This document shows positions 8,620 to 17,001 of a stretch of DNA of 64,000 nucleotides, piece after piece. The position numbers and the translations under genes are program-made. Each line of letters starts with the position of its first letter. Position 1 is the first letter of the stretch. This DNA is from a virus: IMG/VR virus record IMGVR_UViG_3300046809_000507, positions 1-64,000 of that record; one strand, written 5' to 3'. The notes under the pieces are model-generated. The model saw nothing but the letters and a program-made list of their open reading frames with translations. It had not been told where the DNA came from and did not search any database.

Positions 8620-8862
8620 ATGCCCGAGCAGCTCATCACCGAAGACCTCGCGGCCTACTGGACCGGGCGACCCGCCACCACCATCCGCCGATGGGCAGCC
8701 GAAGGCCGACTCACCCGCCATCAAGACCGGGCCCGACGGCGCAACGGCGTCCTCTACGACCTCGCCGAACTCCCCGAAGCCCAACGGGACCCCGACACCC
8801 GAGCGCTGATCACACCCGGGCCGATGCCCGTCATCATCGAGACGGCCCTACTTGCCGCATAG
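8620..8862 (+). CDS. helix-turn-helix DNA-binding protein, 80 aa
   Basis: Residues 5-45 (ITEDLAAYWTGRPATTIRRWAAEGRLTRH) match the MerR/excisionase-like winged helix-turn-helix used by many phage regulators and terminase-adjacent proteins. The ATG at 8620 follows GGGGGTG and is preferred over an in-frame start at 8545 that would lie before the terminator hairpin. It may be a late-gene regulator because it stands upstream of the packaging genes; this is inferred. Confidence 0.65.
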   Translation: MPEQLITEDLAAYWTGRPATTIRRWAAEGRLTRHQDRARRRNGVLYDLAELPEAQRDPDTRALITPGPMPVIIETALLAA

Positions 8863-8917
8863 ACCCCTGCGCGGCGGTGGCGCAGGCGGGCCTTGAGCGC
8901 CACGCGTTCGGCCCCAC

Positions 8918-8951
8918 CGTCCGCCCGGTCCTAGCGGGGGCCGGGCGGACG
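8918..8951. terminator. long GC hairpin
   Basis: An 11-bp perfect inverted repeat (CGTCCGCCCGG / CCGGGCGGACG) with a 12-base loop in the gap between two small genes. Likely a terminator without a T-run, as is frequent in high-GC actinomycetes. Confidence 0.5.
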
Positions 8952-8975
8952 CACAACGCAAGGGAGGCGGTCCAC

Positions 8976-9305
8976 ATGGCGACAGTCGGCACCAGCACTC
9001 TTCGCTGCCCCGTCTGCGGCACCGACCTCGACGTGGCAATCTCGGCCAGCCCGTTTGAGCGCCGATCAGGCACGACGATGTACCTGTCGTTCGATCTGGC
9101 CCAGGTGCGTGACCATGTTGCCGAGCACGACCTTGGATCAGCCGTCGCCGTAGACCTGCCGCTGCCAACCTCGTCCGCCCTGGATGATCCGCCGGTGCAG
9201 TGCTGGCACATCGAGGCTGACAGCCCGTGCGACTGGGACATCTGCCGCCAGCCCGAGCGCCTTGTCGCTGGAGACTGCGGAACCGACCCTGCCCGTGGGA
9301 TGTAG
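8976..9305 (+). CDS. small zinc-finger-like protein, 109 aa
   Basis: An N-terminal CPVCGTDLDV followed by an H-x3-H (about residues 8-50) suggests a C2H2-type finger; two more cysteines occur in the C-terminal part (CWHIE, CDWDIC). The ATG has AGGGAGG upstream. No family recognised. It sits just before the late operon and may be an accessory DNA-binding protein. Confidence 0.55.
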   Translation: MATVGTSTLRCPVCGTDLDVAISASPFERRSGTTMYLSFDLAQVRDHVAEHDLGSAVAVDLPLPTSSALDDPPVQCWHIEADSPCDWDICRQPERLVAGDCGTDPARGM

Positions 9306-9330
9306 AAGGCGATGCGAGAGGGGGTGCGGC

Positions 9331-9558
9331 ATGCGACGTGCCATGGTCACCGCAGCCCTGACCGTGGGCCTGCTGCTGGGAAGTGCAGGGTGCACCAAGG
9401 ACTGCCCCACCCCGGCACCCACCACCCCCAGCAGGAGCCCCAGTACGGCACCGACCGCCACCAGCAGGCCGCCCTCACCAGCCCCCAGTAGGCAGCCTTC
9501 CCCTAGCCCTACAGCAGTGCCCACAGTGGAGCCCAGTAGCGCACTGAGCACGGCCTGA
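9331..9558 (+). CDS. lipoprotein with Pro/Ser/Thr-rich tail
   Basis: A 75-residue product with a basic start, a hydrophobic core and the lipobox GSAGC, so it should be exported, cleaved before the cysteine (about residue 21) and lipid-anchored outside the cell. The mature part is almost entirely Pro, Ser, Thr and Ala, a flexible cell-wall-spanning stalk. Some temperate phages encode small lipoproteins that block superinfection (for example phage TP-J34 Ltp or T5 Llp); that role fits the location but is not shown. Confidence 0.65.
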   Translation: MRRAMVTAALTVGLLLGSAGCTKDCPTPAPTTPSRSPSTAPTATSRPPSPAPSRQPSPSPTAVPTVEPSSALSTA

Positions 9559-9596
9559 GTGGACAGCAGGACCACGGCCCAGTCAGGGGGGTGGCC

Positions 9597-9893
9597 ATGG
9601 CCTACAGCAGGGGACGCTCGGGCACAGCGTGGCTGCGGGTGCAGGCACGGGTGTTCGCCGAGGAGACAGACTGCTGGCTCTGCGGTAGGTACGTCGACCA
9701 GTCCCTCGATGGACGGACGCATCCGATGGGCAAGACGGCCGATCACGTGCGCGAGCTGTGGGAGGGCGGAGACCCGCTCGACCGGTCGAACCTGCGGCTG
9801 GCCCACAGGCGCTGCAACACGGCGAAGTCGAACCGGAGGCGCGCCCGGTCGCGGCCTAGGCCGGCGATGTCGGTGGATGCGACAAGCCTCTGA
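9597..9893 (+). CDS. HNH endonuclease, packaging-associated
   Basis: A 98-residue HNH protein: a CWLCG pair, ADHV as the first histidine motif, then LRLAHRRCNTAKSNR as the closing motif with zinc cysteine. HNH proteins directly before terminase genes assist cos cleavage in HK97-like phages (HK97 gp74). The ATG at 9597 has a GGGGGG ribosome site; a GTG at 9591 is too close to it. It is followed by a 190-base non-coding stretch with short repeats and then the small terminase. Confidence 0.85.
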   Translation: MAYSRGRSGTAWLRVQARVFAEETDCWLCGRYVDQSLDGRTHPMGKTADHVRELWEGGDPLDRSNLRLAHRRCNTAKSNRRRARSRPRPAMSVDATSL

Positions 9894-10084
9894 CCTGCGG
9901 ACATGGCTCTGACCTGTGGCGATGCGGGATTCAATCTGGCCGTGATCATCGCGAGAGTGCAGGCCTGTAGTGCTCTGACCTGCGAAAACGTCAGAATGTC
10001 CGATTTTTTGATCACGCCCGTCCTGACCCCGCCCTCACCTAAAAGTCCTCTCCCCCCGCGAAAAAATCACAGGGGGCGGTGATC
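9887..10084. other. candidate cos/packaging region
   Basis: The 190-base gap between HNH and terminase genes carries three copies of CTCTGACCTGYG (starting about 9888, 9907 and 9973), a T-run/A-run pair and a C5/G5 inverted pair around 10052-10076. Phages with an HNH-TerS-TerL gene order usually have their cos site here, and terminase binds short repeats beside it. The actual cut position cannot be read from the sequence. Confidence 0.5.
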
Positions 10085-10468
10085 ATGGAAGACCCGCTCG
10101 ATCTCGGTTCCCGAGGTTCTCGGCTCTGGCGGGAGATGACGGCCTCTGGCTCTCTGACTCCGGCGCACTTGGTGCTTCTGGAGGAGGCCTGCCGTCTCGC
10201 TGACCGGCTCGATTGGCTCAACTCCATTCTCCAGCGGGTCTGTTCGCCGGTCAAGGCGGATGACGAAGACGGCGAGGGTGAATCTCCGGCTATCGGGCCT
10301 CTTCTCGCGGAAGCTCGGCAGCAGCAGACGGCTCTTCGGGGACTTGTGGCGGAGATTCGGCAGGCTCAGAAGGGTTCGGTGCCGGATTCGGTTCCGAGGG
10401 CGGGGGGTTCTGGTGTCTCGGACCTCTCGGCGCGGATCGCTGCAAGGAAGCGCGAAGCCCAGGGTTGA
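10085..10468 (+). CDS. terminase small subunit
   Basis: A 127-residue, mainly helical protein with the small-terminase pattern of phage genomes of this class: GSRGSRLWREMTASGSLTP at the start, LVLLEEACRLADRLDWLN in the middle, and a flexible C-terminus. It binds the packaging site and recruits the large subunit. The ATG at 10085 has AGGGGGCG seven bases upstream; a GTG at 10079 is the alternative. It overlaps the start of the large terminase, as expected for partners. Confidence 0.85.
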   Translation: MEDPLDLGSRGSRLWREMTASGSLTPAHLVLLEEACRLADRLDWLNSILQRVCSPVKADDEDGEGESPAIGPLLAEARQQQTALRGLVAEIRQAQKGSVPDSVPRAGGSGVSDLSARIAARKREAQG

Positions 10469-11942
10469 GTGCGTCCCGCCGGCCGACTTCTCGCTGGGCG
10501 AGGAGGCGGTGGAGCTCGCGCGGCGGGCCGGCCTGGTCTTGGACCCGTGGCAGGCGGATTCGATCGAGCTGATGCTGTCGGTGCGCGGTGACGGCAAATG
10601 GAGCTGCTTCGAGTACGGCGAGATCGTCGCCCGGCAGAACGGCAAGGGCGCAATCCTCGAAGCTCGCGCGCTGGCGGGCTTGTTCCTGCTGGACGAGCGG
10701 CTGATCATGTGGTCGGCGCACGAGTACAAGACGGCGATGGAAGGGTTCCGCCGGTTCAAGGCGCTGCTGAAGCAGCTGGGCGAGCCGCTGTCGGAAAACA
10801 TGATCGACGTCGATGGGGTGCTCATCAAGGTCATCAACACGAACGGCGAAGAGAGCTTCGAACGCCTCGACACCGGCGCCCGCGTGAAGTTCATCGCGAG
10901 GAGCAAGGGGAGTGGCCGCGGGTTCTCCGGCGACTGCAACATCATCGACGAGGCGTTCGCGTACACGCTGCTCCAGCAGGACGCGCTGATGCCGACCATG
11001 TCGGCCCGCCCGAACCCGCAGATCGTGTACACGAGTTCTCCGCCGCTGGACGGTGATGACGGCTCGGGCGAGGTGATGTTCGCGCTGCACGCGCGAGCGG
11101 AAGCCGGCGGTGACGACAGCTTCGGCTGGCGGGACTGGGGTGTCGCGGGCGACCTCGACCACCTCGACGACATCGACCTCGACGACCGGCGTCTGTGGGC
11201 GGCTTCGAATCCGGCGCTCGGCTATCGGCTGTCGGAGGAGGCGGTCCTGCGGGAGCGCCGCTCGATGGGCGACGCCGGTTTCGCGCGGGAGCGGCTCGGG
11301 GTGTGGCCGCGCAAGAGCCAGGGCAATGCGGTCATCGATACGGCGGCCTGGCTGGCGCTGGTGGACGCGTCCTCGGAGCGGGACCGCGAGCACGGTGTGG
11401 CGATCGGCTTGGACATCAGTCCGCTGCGGGACTACGCGGCGGTGCAGGTGTACGGGCTGCGGTCGGACGGGCTCGGGCATACGCAGCTGGCGGACTATCG
11501 GCCGGGCACGAAGTGGCTGATCCCGCGATTGGTCGAGCTGCGGGAGGCGCTGGGCCCGATCTCGATCGCTATGGGTCGCGGGACGTTCGCGTTCCTGGAG
11601 ACGGCACTCGATGCGGCCGACTTCCACCGGCCGGAGGATCCGGACGCTCCGGAGCCCGGTGATCTGGCAGTGACGAACGCGGTCGACATGGCCGCGGCTG
11701 CCGGGCAGTTGCTGGAGGCGGTCCGCGAGGAGTCGTTCCGGGTGCTGCCGAACCGGCACCTCGATGTGGCGGTCGCCTCGGCGAAGACGAAACAGACGGG
11801 CGAGACGATCGCCTGGACGGTGAAGGGCGTGGACAGTGACATCAGCCCGCTTGTGGCGATGACGCTGGCCCGCTGGTCCTACATGTCCCGCTCCCATCTG
11901 CTCCAGGGCAGCCAGTACGACGTTCTGCAATCGGTGTTCTGA
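10413..11942 (+). CDS. terminase large subunit (ATPase-nuclease)
   Basis: A 509-residue packaging motor. The ATPase domain has an atypical Walker A loop ARQNGKG (about residues 73-79) and Walker B with IIDEAF (D179, E180), both typical of the HK97/phage-terminase-like group. The C-terminal nuclease has an acidic residue in GLDISPLRD (about 333). It cuts concatemeric DNA and pumps it into the prohead through the portal. The GTG at 10413 is chosen because GGGCGGGGGG lies before it and the conserved region begins soon after; it overlaps the small terminase by 56 bases. Confidence 0.92.
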   Translation: MSRTSRRGSLQGSAKPRVECVPPADFSLGEEAVELARRAGLVLDPWQADSIELMLSVRGDGKWSCFEYGEIVARQNGKGAILEARALAGLFLLDERLIMWSAHEYKTAMEGFRRFKALLKQLGEPLSENMIDVDGVLIKVINTNGEESFERLDTGARVKFIARSKGSGRGFSGDCNIIDEAFAYTLLQQDALMPTMSARPNPQIVYTSSPPLDGDDGSGEVMFALHARAEAGGDDSFGWRDWGVAGDLDHLDDIDLDDRRLWAASNPALGYRLSEEAVLRERRSMGDAGFARERLGVWPRKSQGNAVIDTAAWLALVDASSERDREHGVAIGLDISPLRDYAAVQVYGLRSDGLGHTQLADYRPGTKWLIPRLVELREALGPISIAMGRGTFAFLETALDAADFHRPEDPDAPEPGDLAVTNAVDMAAAAGQLLEAVREESFRVLPNRHLDVAVASAKTKQTGETIAWTVKGVDSDISPLVAMTLARWSYMSRSHLLQGSQYDVLQSVF

Positions 11943-11957
11943 CGGAGGGAGTGCGTC

Positions 11958-13202
11958 ATGCGCAATCCCTTTCGCGGGATGCGGAAGCGTGACAGCGAGA
12001 GGCGGGCGCTCGATTCGTCGTCCGTGTCGTGGCCCTCTGATCCGCTGGCCTCACCGGCGGCCCTGAACGAAGACGGCGCGCTGCGCCTGGGGCCGGTGCT
12101 CGCGGCGGGCCGGCTGCTGGCGGCGACAATCTCCGGGATGCCGCTGTGTGTGTACCGGCAGGCGGGGGATACGAAGCAGTCGCTTCCGTTGCCGAGTCTG
12201 TTCACGCAGCCGTGCGCTCAAGGCACCCTGCACGACTGGGTGTTCCGGGCGGTGACGTCGCTCGCGTACCGCGGCAACGCGGTCGGGGTGGTGACGTCCC
12301 GGGACTATCTGGAGTATCCGACCGAGATCGAGTGGCTGGACCCGGCATTCGTGCTGTGCGAGGACCGGATGGCGTCGATCGGGGAGCCAGGCTCGTTCAC
12401 GAACCCCAAGTTCTCGTACCTGGGGGAGCGGCTGCCCAACGAGGACGTCGTGCACATCCCCTGGTTCCAGCTTCCGGGCCGGGTGTGGGGGCTCAGTCCG
12501 ATCGGCGCCTACGCGGTGACTGTGTCGACAGGGCTGGCGGCGCAGCAGTTCTCTGACGACTGGTTCCGCAGCGGCGGGGTACCGCCGGGCCGTTTCAAGA
12601 ACAACACGCAGACGCTGGACCAGAAGGACGCCAACATCATCAAGCGGCGTCTGGTGCAGGCGATTCGGTCGCACGAGCCGATCGTGTACGGCAAGGACTG
12701 GGACTACGAGCCGACCACTGTGTCGCCGAACGAGGCCCAGTTCGTGCAGACGATGCGCCTGACCGCATCGCAGATCGCGGCGATCTACGGAATTCCGCCG
12801 GAGATGATCGGCGGCGAGACTGGCGGGTCGATGTCGTACAGCTCGCCCGAGCAGCGGCAGATCGAACTCGTGCAGTTCAGCCTGCTGCCGTGGCTGGCCC
12901 TTCTGGAGTCGCACCTGTCGACGCTGCTTCCCCGCGGCCAGTACGTGAAGTTCGACCCCGACGTCCTTATCCGTGCCGACTTGGCGACCCGGTTCGAAGT
13001 CCACGAGAAGAAGCGCCTCATCGGCTGGGACAACATCGATGGGCTGCGCGCCCTGGAGGACGAGCCGCCGCTTCCGAACGGCGCCGGATCCGACTACACG
13101 CCGCTGCCGATCGCTGCCGGCGCCACGATCTCGCCTCCTGCTATTCGCAGTGATGACCCGGGGCCGTTGCGCCTCATCCGAAAGGACGGCACCGATGGTT
13201 GA
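11958..13202 (+). CDS. portal protein, HK97 family
   Basis: A 414-residue protein with landmarks of HK97-type portals: an N-terminal ALRLGPVLAAGRLLAATIS helix region, the SLAYRGNAVG segment, the DVVHIPWF strand, GLSPIGAY, and the conserved ASQIAAIYGIPPEMIG near the crown. Twelve copies form the DNA channel at one capsid vertex and the docking site for terminase. GGAGGG lies before the ATG. Its last 8 bases overlap the protease gene. Confidence 0.93.
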   Translation: MRNPFRGMRKRDSERRALDSSSVSWPSDPLASPAALNEDGALRLGPVLAAGRLLAATISGMPLCVYRQAGDTKQSLPLPSLFTQPCAQGTLHDWVFRAVTSLAYRGNAVGVVTSRDYLEYPTEIEWLDPAFVLCEDRMASIGEPGSFTNPKFSYLGERLPNEDVVHIPWFQLPGRVWGLSPIGAYAVTVSTGLAAQQFSDDWFRSGGVPPGRFKNNTQTLDQKDANIIKRRLVQAIRSHEPIVYGKDWDYEPTTVSPNEAQFVQTMRLTASQIAAIYGIPPEMIGGETGGSMSYSSPEQRQIELVQFSLLPWLALLESHLSTLLPRGQYVKFDPDVLIRADLATRFEVHEKKRLIGWDNIDGLRALEDEPPLPNGAGSDYTPLPIAAGATISPPAIRSDDPGPLRLIRKDGTDG

Positions 13203-14241
13203 CCGGCACCAGCTGCGTGATTCGCCGGAGCGGCGTTCGATCGCAGCGGACGGTTTTGAGATCCGCAGCACGGGCGACGGCCTGGCTCTCACCGGCTACG
13301 CGAGCGTGTTCGACAACGGCTACCAAGTGCTTGGCGGGCCGCCTTACGGCTGGACCGAGCGTGTCGACAGGCGGGCGTTCGATGTGACGCTCGGCGCCAA
13401 GCCCGACCTGCACCTGCTCATCAACCACGAGGGCATGCCTCTCGCGCGAACGAAGAGCGGCACGTTGCGCCTGTCCACTGACTCCAAGGGCCTCCTCGTC
13501 GAGGCCGACCTGGACCGCCGCGACCCGGACGTGCAGCGCCTGGAAACCAAGATGGAACGCGGCGACATGGACGAGATGTCCTTCGCGTTCCGCGTGAAGG
13601 CCGACCAGTGGTCCGACGACGACACCGAACGCACCCTGACCGAGGTCTCCCTCCACAAGGGCGACGTCAGCGTCGTCAATTTCGGCGCCAACCCGGCAAC
13701 TTCGGCTCAGCTGAACAGTATGAGCGAGGCGCTGGACCTGCTCACGAGCATCGACCCCGACCAGGCCATGGCCGAGCTCCGCTCCGGCGATACTCGGGCG
13801 ATCGAGCGGCTTGCCGCAGCCCGCGAGAGCCTTGCCGTGCTACACCGCGGACTGACCCCGTCTGTCAAGCGCACCGGCATGTCGGTAGCCGAGGCGCTGG
13901 CCGCACAAGGAGGCGAGCCCCGCAGCGTCACCCTTGCTGCCGGGATCCCGGCCCACTCGACGACCGTCACGGACATGCCCCTCGACCGGCGGGCGGCGTT
14001 GTCCGCGGCCCCCGGCGATCAGGTGGTGCTGCGCTACATGCACGCCTGGGTCGACCCGAGCGGCAACGCGGACGACAAGGCCAGCTACTGGGGCGCCCAC
14101 CACGAGGGCCGCATTGGCGCGCCCGCCCACCTGGCGGCGGTGCGCTACCACCTGTCGATGCTGGAGCACTCCGACGTCCCCGAGGACCAGCGGGCCGCCA
14201 TCGAGCGGCATCTGCGCCGACACCTCGACGAAGCCGAATAG
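13195..14241 (+). CDS. prohead protease with C-terminal extension
   Basis: The first 190 residues form an HK97-type (herpesvirus-assemblin fold) protease: the GYASVFDN opening, NHEG with catalytic H78 and EMSFAF with catalytic S129. It trims the capsid protein N-terminus during maturation. The remaining 150 residues are longer than in most relatives and contain a GDQVVLRYMHAWVD segment and a helical end that resembles a small separate domain, possibly a scaffold or structural fusion. ATG at 13195 follows AAAGGACGG and overlaps the portal stop. Confidence 0.9.
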   Translation: MVDRHQLRDSPERRSIAADGFEIRSTGDGLALTGYASVFDNGYQVLGGPPYGWTERVDRRAFDVTLGAKPDLHLLINHEGMPLARTKSGTLRLSTDSKGLLVEADLDRRDPDVQRLETKMERGDMDEMSFAFRVKADQWSDDDTERTLTEVSLHKGDVSVVNFGANPATSAQLNSMSEALDLLTSIDPDQAMAELRSGDTRAIERLAAARESLAVLHRGLTPSVKRTGMSVAEALAAQGGEPRSVTLAAGIPAHSTTVTDMPLDRRAALSAAPGDQVVLRYMHAWVDPSGNADDKASYWGAHHEGRIGAPAHLAAVRYHLSMLEHSDVPEDQRAAIERHLRRHLDEAE

Positions 14242-14262
14242 TTCGGGTTCCCCACCTACCTA

Positions 14263-14285
14263 GCGCGGTCTGGCACTGACCGCGC
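14263..14285. terminator. hairpin between protease and capsid genes
   Basis: Perfect 8-bp inverted repeat GCGCGGTC / GACCGCGC with a 7-base loop. It may act as a partial terminator or an mRNA stabiliser that sets higher capsid expression. Confidence 0.45.
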
Positions 14286-14380
14286 CGCTGTCGCATGCCT
14301 GGCACTGGCTGACCGACGGCACCACAGACCCGGCACGGGTCGCCGTCATGCCCATTTGCCAACGAAAGGCAGGCTCGCTC

Positions 14381-15772
14381 ATGGACGAGCGACTGAAGCG
14401 GCTCATTGTTCGACGCGAGCAGGCCGCGAAGGACCGCGAGACTCTGATCTCGAAGCGGAAGGCCATCACCGACCTCGCCGAGGAGGAGGCCCGTGATGAC
14501 CTCCTGCCCGAGGAGGACGCCGAGTTCCGCGAGCTGACCGCCCAGGTCAAGTCGAAGGACGAGGAGCTCCGCAGCTACGACGAGCGGATCGGCGAACTGT
14601 CGGAAGAGGGCGAGCGCGGCCGGCAGGTCACTGCCGGCGCCCTCGCGGTGAAGCGGGCTGCGGCCCGCGCCGAGTCCGTCACCGAGGCCCGCACCTACGA
14701 GCGCGGCAACGGCCGCTCGTACCTGCAGGACCTGGCCCGCGTCCAGCTCAACATGGACGCGGACGGCGGCGCCCGCGAACGGCTCCAGCGCCACGCACAG
14801 GACGTGTCGACGGGGCAGGAGTACCGCGACCTCAACCGCACGGACGGCAACGGCGGCTACGCCATTCCGCCGCTGTGGCTGATGAGCCAGTACGTCGAAC
14901 TGGCCCGCGCGGGACGCGCCTACGCGAACGTCGTCAACAACCAGCCGCTGCCCGGCGGCACCGACTCCATCAACATCCCGAAGGTCGCCACCGGCACCGC
15001 CGCCGCCATTCAGACGGCGGACAATGCGGCGGTGCAGGAGACAGATCTGACCGACACGTTCATCAACGCGCCGGTCCGCACCGTCGCCGGCCAGCAGGAT
15101 GTCGCCATCCAGCTCCTCGACCAGTCGCCGGTCTCCTTCGACGAGGTCATCTTCCGGGACCTGGTCGCCGACTACGCGACGAAGACCGACCTCCAGGTCA
15201 TCTCTGGCTCCGGATCGTCGGGCCAGGTGACGGGTGTCCGTGCCACTTCGGGTATCACCACGGTGACGTACACGGACGCCACGCCGACGATCGCGAAGCT
15301 CTACTCGAAGATCGCCGACGCGGTGCAGCGGGTCCACACCCTCCGCTTCATGGCCCCCACGGTCATCGTGATGCACCCGCGCCGGTGGGCGTACCTGCTC
15401 GCCGCCTCGGACTCCAACGGGCGCCCCCTGGTCGTCCCGGATGTGGGGAACCCGCAGAACGCGGTCGCCACGCTCGGCACGGTCGGTTCGCAGCAGGTCG
15501 TCGGCCAGATGCACGGCCTGCCCGTCGTCACCGACCCGTCGATGCCGACCACGCTGGGTGCGGGCACGAACGAGGACGTGATCCACGTCCTGAGGGCGTC
15601 GGACATCCTGCTGTACGAGTCGGGCATCCGCTCCCGCGTGCTGCCCGATGTCGGCTCCGGCAACCTCACGGTTCGCCTGCAGGTGTACGGCTACCTCGCG
15701 TTCACGGCCGCCCGCTACCCGGCGAGCGTCGTGGAGATCGGCGGCACCGGCCTGGTCAGCCCGACGTTCTGA
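14381..15772 (+). CDS. major capsid protein, HK97 fold
   Basis: A 463-residue protein. The first ~115 residues are charged, coiled-coil helices, the scaffolding (delta) domain removed by the protease in HK97. The rest has HK97-fold landmarks: the GGYAIPPLWL N-arm, the SINIPKV strand, a DLQVISGSG turn followed by GVRATSG, and the MHPRRWAYL and ILLYESGIRSRVLPD segments of the P and A domains. The ATG at 14381 begins the helical domain; an upstream in-frame ATG at 14348 is less likely. It is followed by a strong hairpin. Confidence 0.93.
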   Translation: MDERLKRLIVRREQAAKDRETLISKRKAITDLAEEEARDDLLPEEDAEFRELTAQVKSKDEELRSYDERIGELSEEGERGRQVTAGALAVKRAAARAESVTEARTYERGNGRSYLQDLARVQLNMDADGGARERLQRHAQDVSTGQEYRDLNRTDGNGGYAIPPLWLMSQYVELARAGRAYANVVNNQPLPGGTDSINIPKVATGTAAAIQTADNAAVQETDLTDTFINAPVRTVAGQQDVAIQLLDQSPVSFDEVIFRDLVADYATKTDLQVISGSGSSGQVTGVRATSGITTVTYTDATPTIAKLYSKIADAVQRVHTLRFMAPTVIVMHPRRWAYLLAASDSNGRPLVVPDVGNPQNAVATLGTVGSQQVVGQMHGLPVVTDPSMPTTLGAGTNEDVIHVLRASDILLYESGIRSRVLPDVGSGNLTVRLQVYGYLAFTAARYPASVVEIGGTGLVSPTF

Positions 15773-15781
15773 TCACGGAAA

Positions 15782-15805
15782 GGGGCCGGACTGCGGTCCG
15801 GCCCC
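15782..15805 (+). terminator. hairpin after capsid gene
   Basis: Perfect 9-bp stem GGGGCCGGA / TCCGGCCCC with a 6-base loop, ten bases after the capsid stop. It probably limits read-through so that capsid mRNA exceeds downstream genes. Confidence 0.65.
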
Positions 15806-15817
15806 CGCGGGGGTGTC

Positions 15818-16318
15818 ATGCAGGACGAGAAGCAGTTCACGCCGCACGCCGAACTCGGCTGGCTGTCGTGGGACGAATGGTCGCCGGAGCAGGACTTCTG
15901 CCGCTTCGTCGGCATGCTCCAGCGGATGCTGCAGCCTGCGGTCGTCGTCGAGACCGGCGTCGGCGTGGGCCGCATCACCGAGCACCTGGATCTCGACGCG
16001 TGCCAGTTCTTCGGGTTCGAGTCAGATCCCGCATGGCGTCGGCCGCCAGCCGACCCCGAGCTGGCGACGCCGAGTTGGCTGCACATGACGAGCGCCGACC
16101 TGGTGATCCTCGACTCGGAGCCGGACGTCAGGTTCGCCGAGCTCGAACTGTGGGCGGAGCACGGCAAGGCGGGCTCCGTCGTCGTGGTCCATGACGCAGG
16201 CAACGGCCACGATGCGGCGACACTGCATTCCCGGATCGGCTTCGCGTGCGCCAGCACCAGCCTGCCGGGTGTCTTCCTGAAGAATCCGCGCGGCGGTTGG
16301 ATGGGGGTGCATCCGTGA
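15818..16318 (+). CDS. SAM-dependent methyltransferase-like protein
   Basis: A 166-residue protein with the Rossmann pattern of class I methyltransferases, closest by eye to the Methyltransf_24/FkbM-like group: VVETGVGVGRITEHL as the SAM-binding loop (about residues 47-61), FFGFES as the acidic strand, DLVILDSE as motif IV and GSVVVVHD at the end of strand 5. It lacks an obvious DNA-binding part. It overlaps the glycosyltransferase-like gene by four bases, in the middle of virion genes. Known mycobacteriophages glycosylate virion proteins and carry sugar methyltransferases, so methylation of a capsid glycan is a reasonable inference. Confidence 0.7.
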   Translation: MQDEKQFTPHAELGWLSWDEWSPEQDFCRFVGMLQRMLQPAVVVETGVGVGRITEHLDLDACQFFGFESDPAWRRPPADPELATPSWLHMTSADLVILDSEPDVRFAELELWAEHGKAGSVVVVHDAGNGHDAATLHSRIGFACASTSLPGVFLKNPRGGWMGVHP

Positions 16319-17001
16319 GGATCATCGGTCTGCTGTCCTGGTATGAGGAGCCCGCCTCGTGGCTCGCCGAATGCGTGGCCAGCGCGGCACGCCTGTGTGA
16401 CCACCTGATCGCGGTGGATGGGCCCTACGCCCTCTTCCCGGGCGCCACCCGCAAGCCGGCCTCGGGTTCGGAGCAAGCGGAGACGATCACACACACTGCG
16501 GCCGGCGCCGGGATGGGCTGCACCATCCATACCCCGCGGCAGCCGTGGTGGGGCAACGAGGTGGAGAAGCGGGACTTCATGTTCCGTCTCGGTTCGACGG
16601 TGGCAGAGCCGGGGGACTGGTTCCTGCGGATCGACGCGGACGAGGTTCTCACGCAAGTCCCCACCGATACGCGGACGCTGCTCGCGGCGACGACGCTGGA
16701 CGTCGCCGAGGTCACCATGTGGGAGCGGGATGACCTCGACTCCCAGTTCCCGCTGCGTGCCCTGTTCCGTGCCCTCCCGGGTATCGGCATCCAGCAGGCC
16801 CACTACGTGGTGACCGTGCCCGGCGAATCGGGAACGCGCGTGCTGTGCGGCAACGACCTGAAGCACCGCGCCGAGCACGCCGAGGCGCTGTGGGACGTGC
16901 GCATGGAGCACCGGACGAAGCAGCGTTCGCCGCTGCGTAGGCGACTCAAAGACGACTACTACTCGAAGCTGCCCGAGATCGAGCAGGTGAGGGAGCTATG
17001 A
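16315..17001 (+). CDS. glycosyltransferase-like protein (GT2-type DxD)
   Basis: A 228-residue protein beginning RIIGLLSWYEEP and holding WFLRIDADEVL, the DxD metal/sugar-nucleotide motif of GT-A glycosyltransferases (about residues 102-112). WWGNEVEKRDFMFRLG just before it matches the GT2-like pattern in which a helix precedes the DxD strand. The GTG start overlaps the preceding stop. Its position between capsid and connector genes suggests that it decorates a virion protein. Acceptor and sugar are unknown. Confidence 0.72.
   Translation: MRIIGLLSWYEEPASWLAECVASAARLCDHLIAVDGPYALFPGATRKPASGSEQAETITHTAAGAGMGCTIHTPRQPWWGNEVEKRDFMFRLGSTVAEPGDWFLRIDADEVLTQVPTDTRTLLAATTLDVAEVTMWERDDLDSQFPLRALFRALPGIGIQQAHYVVTVPGESGTRVLCGNDLKHRAEHAEALWDVRMEHRTKQRSPLRRRLKDDYYSKLPEIEQVREL

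Noticed and set aside
9743-10015. Leftward 90-residue frame across the HNH gene and the cos-like gap
   Set aside because: No ribosome site, partly antisense to the HNH motif, and it would cover the repeat region.
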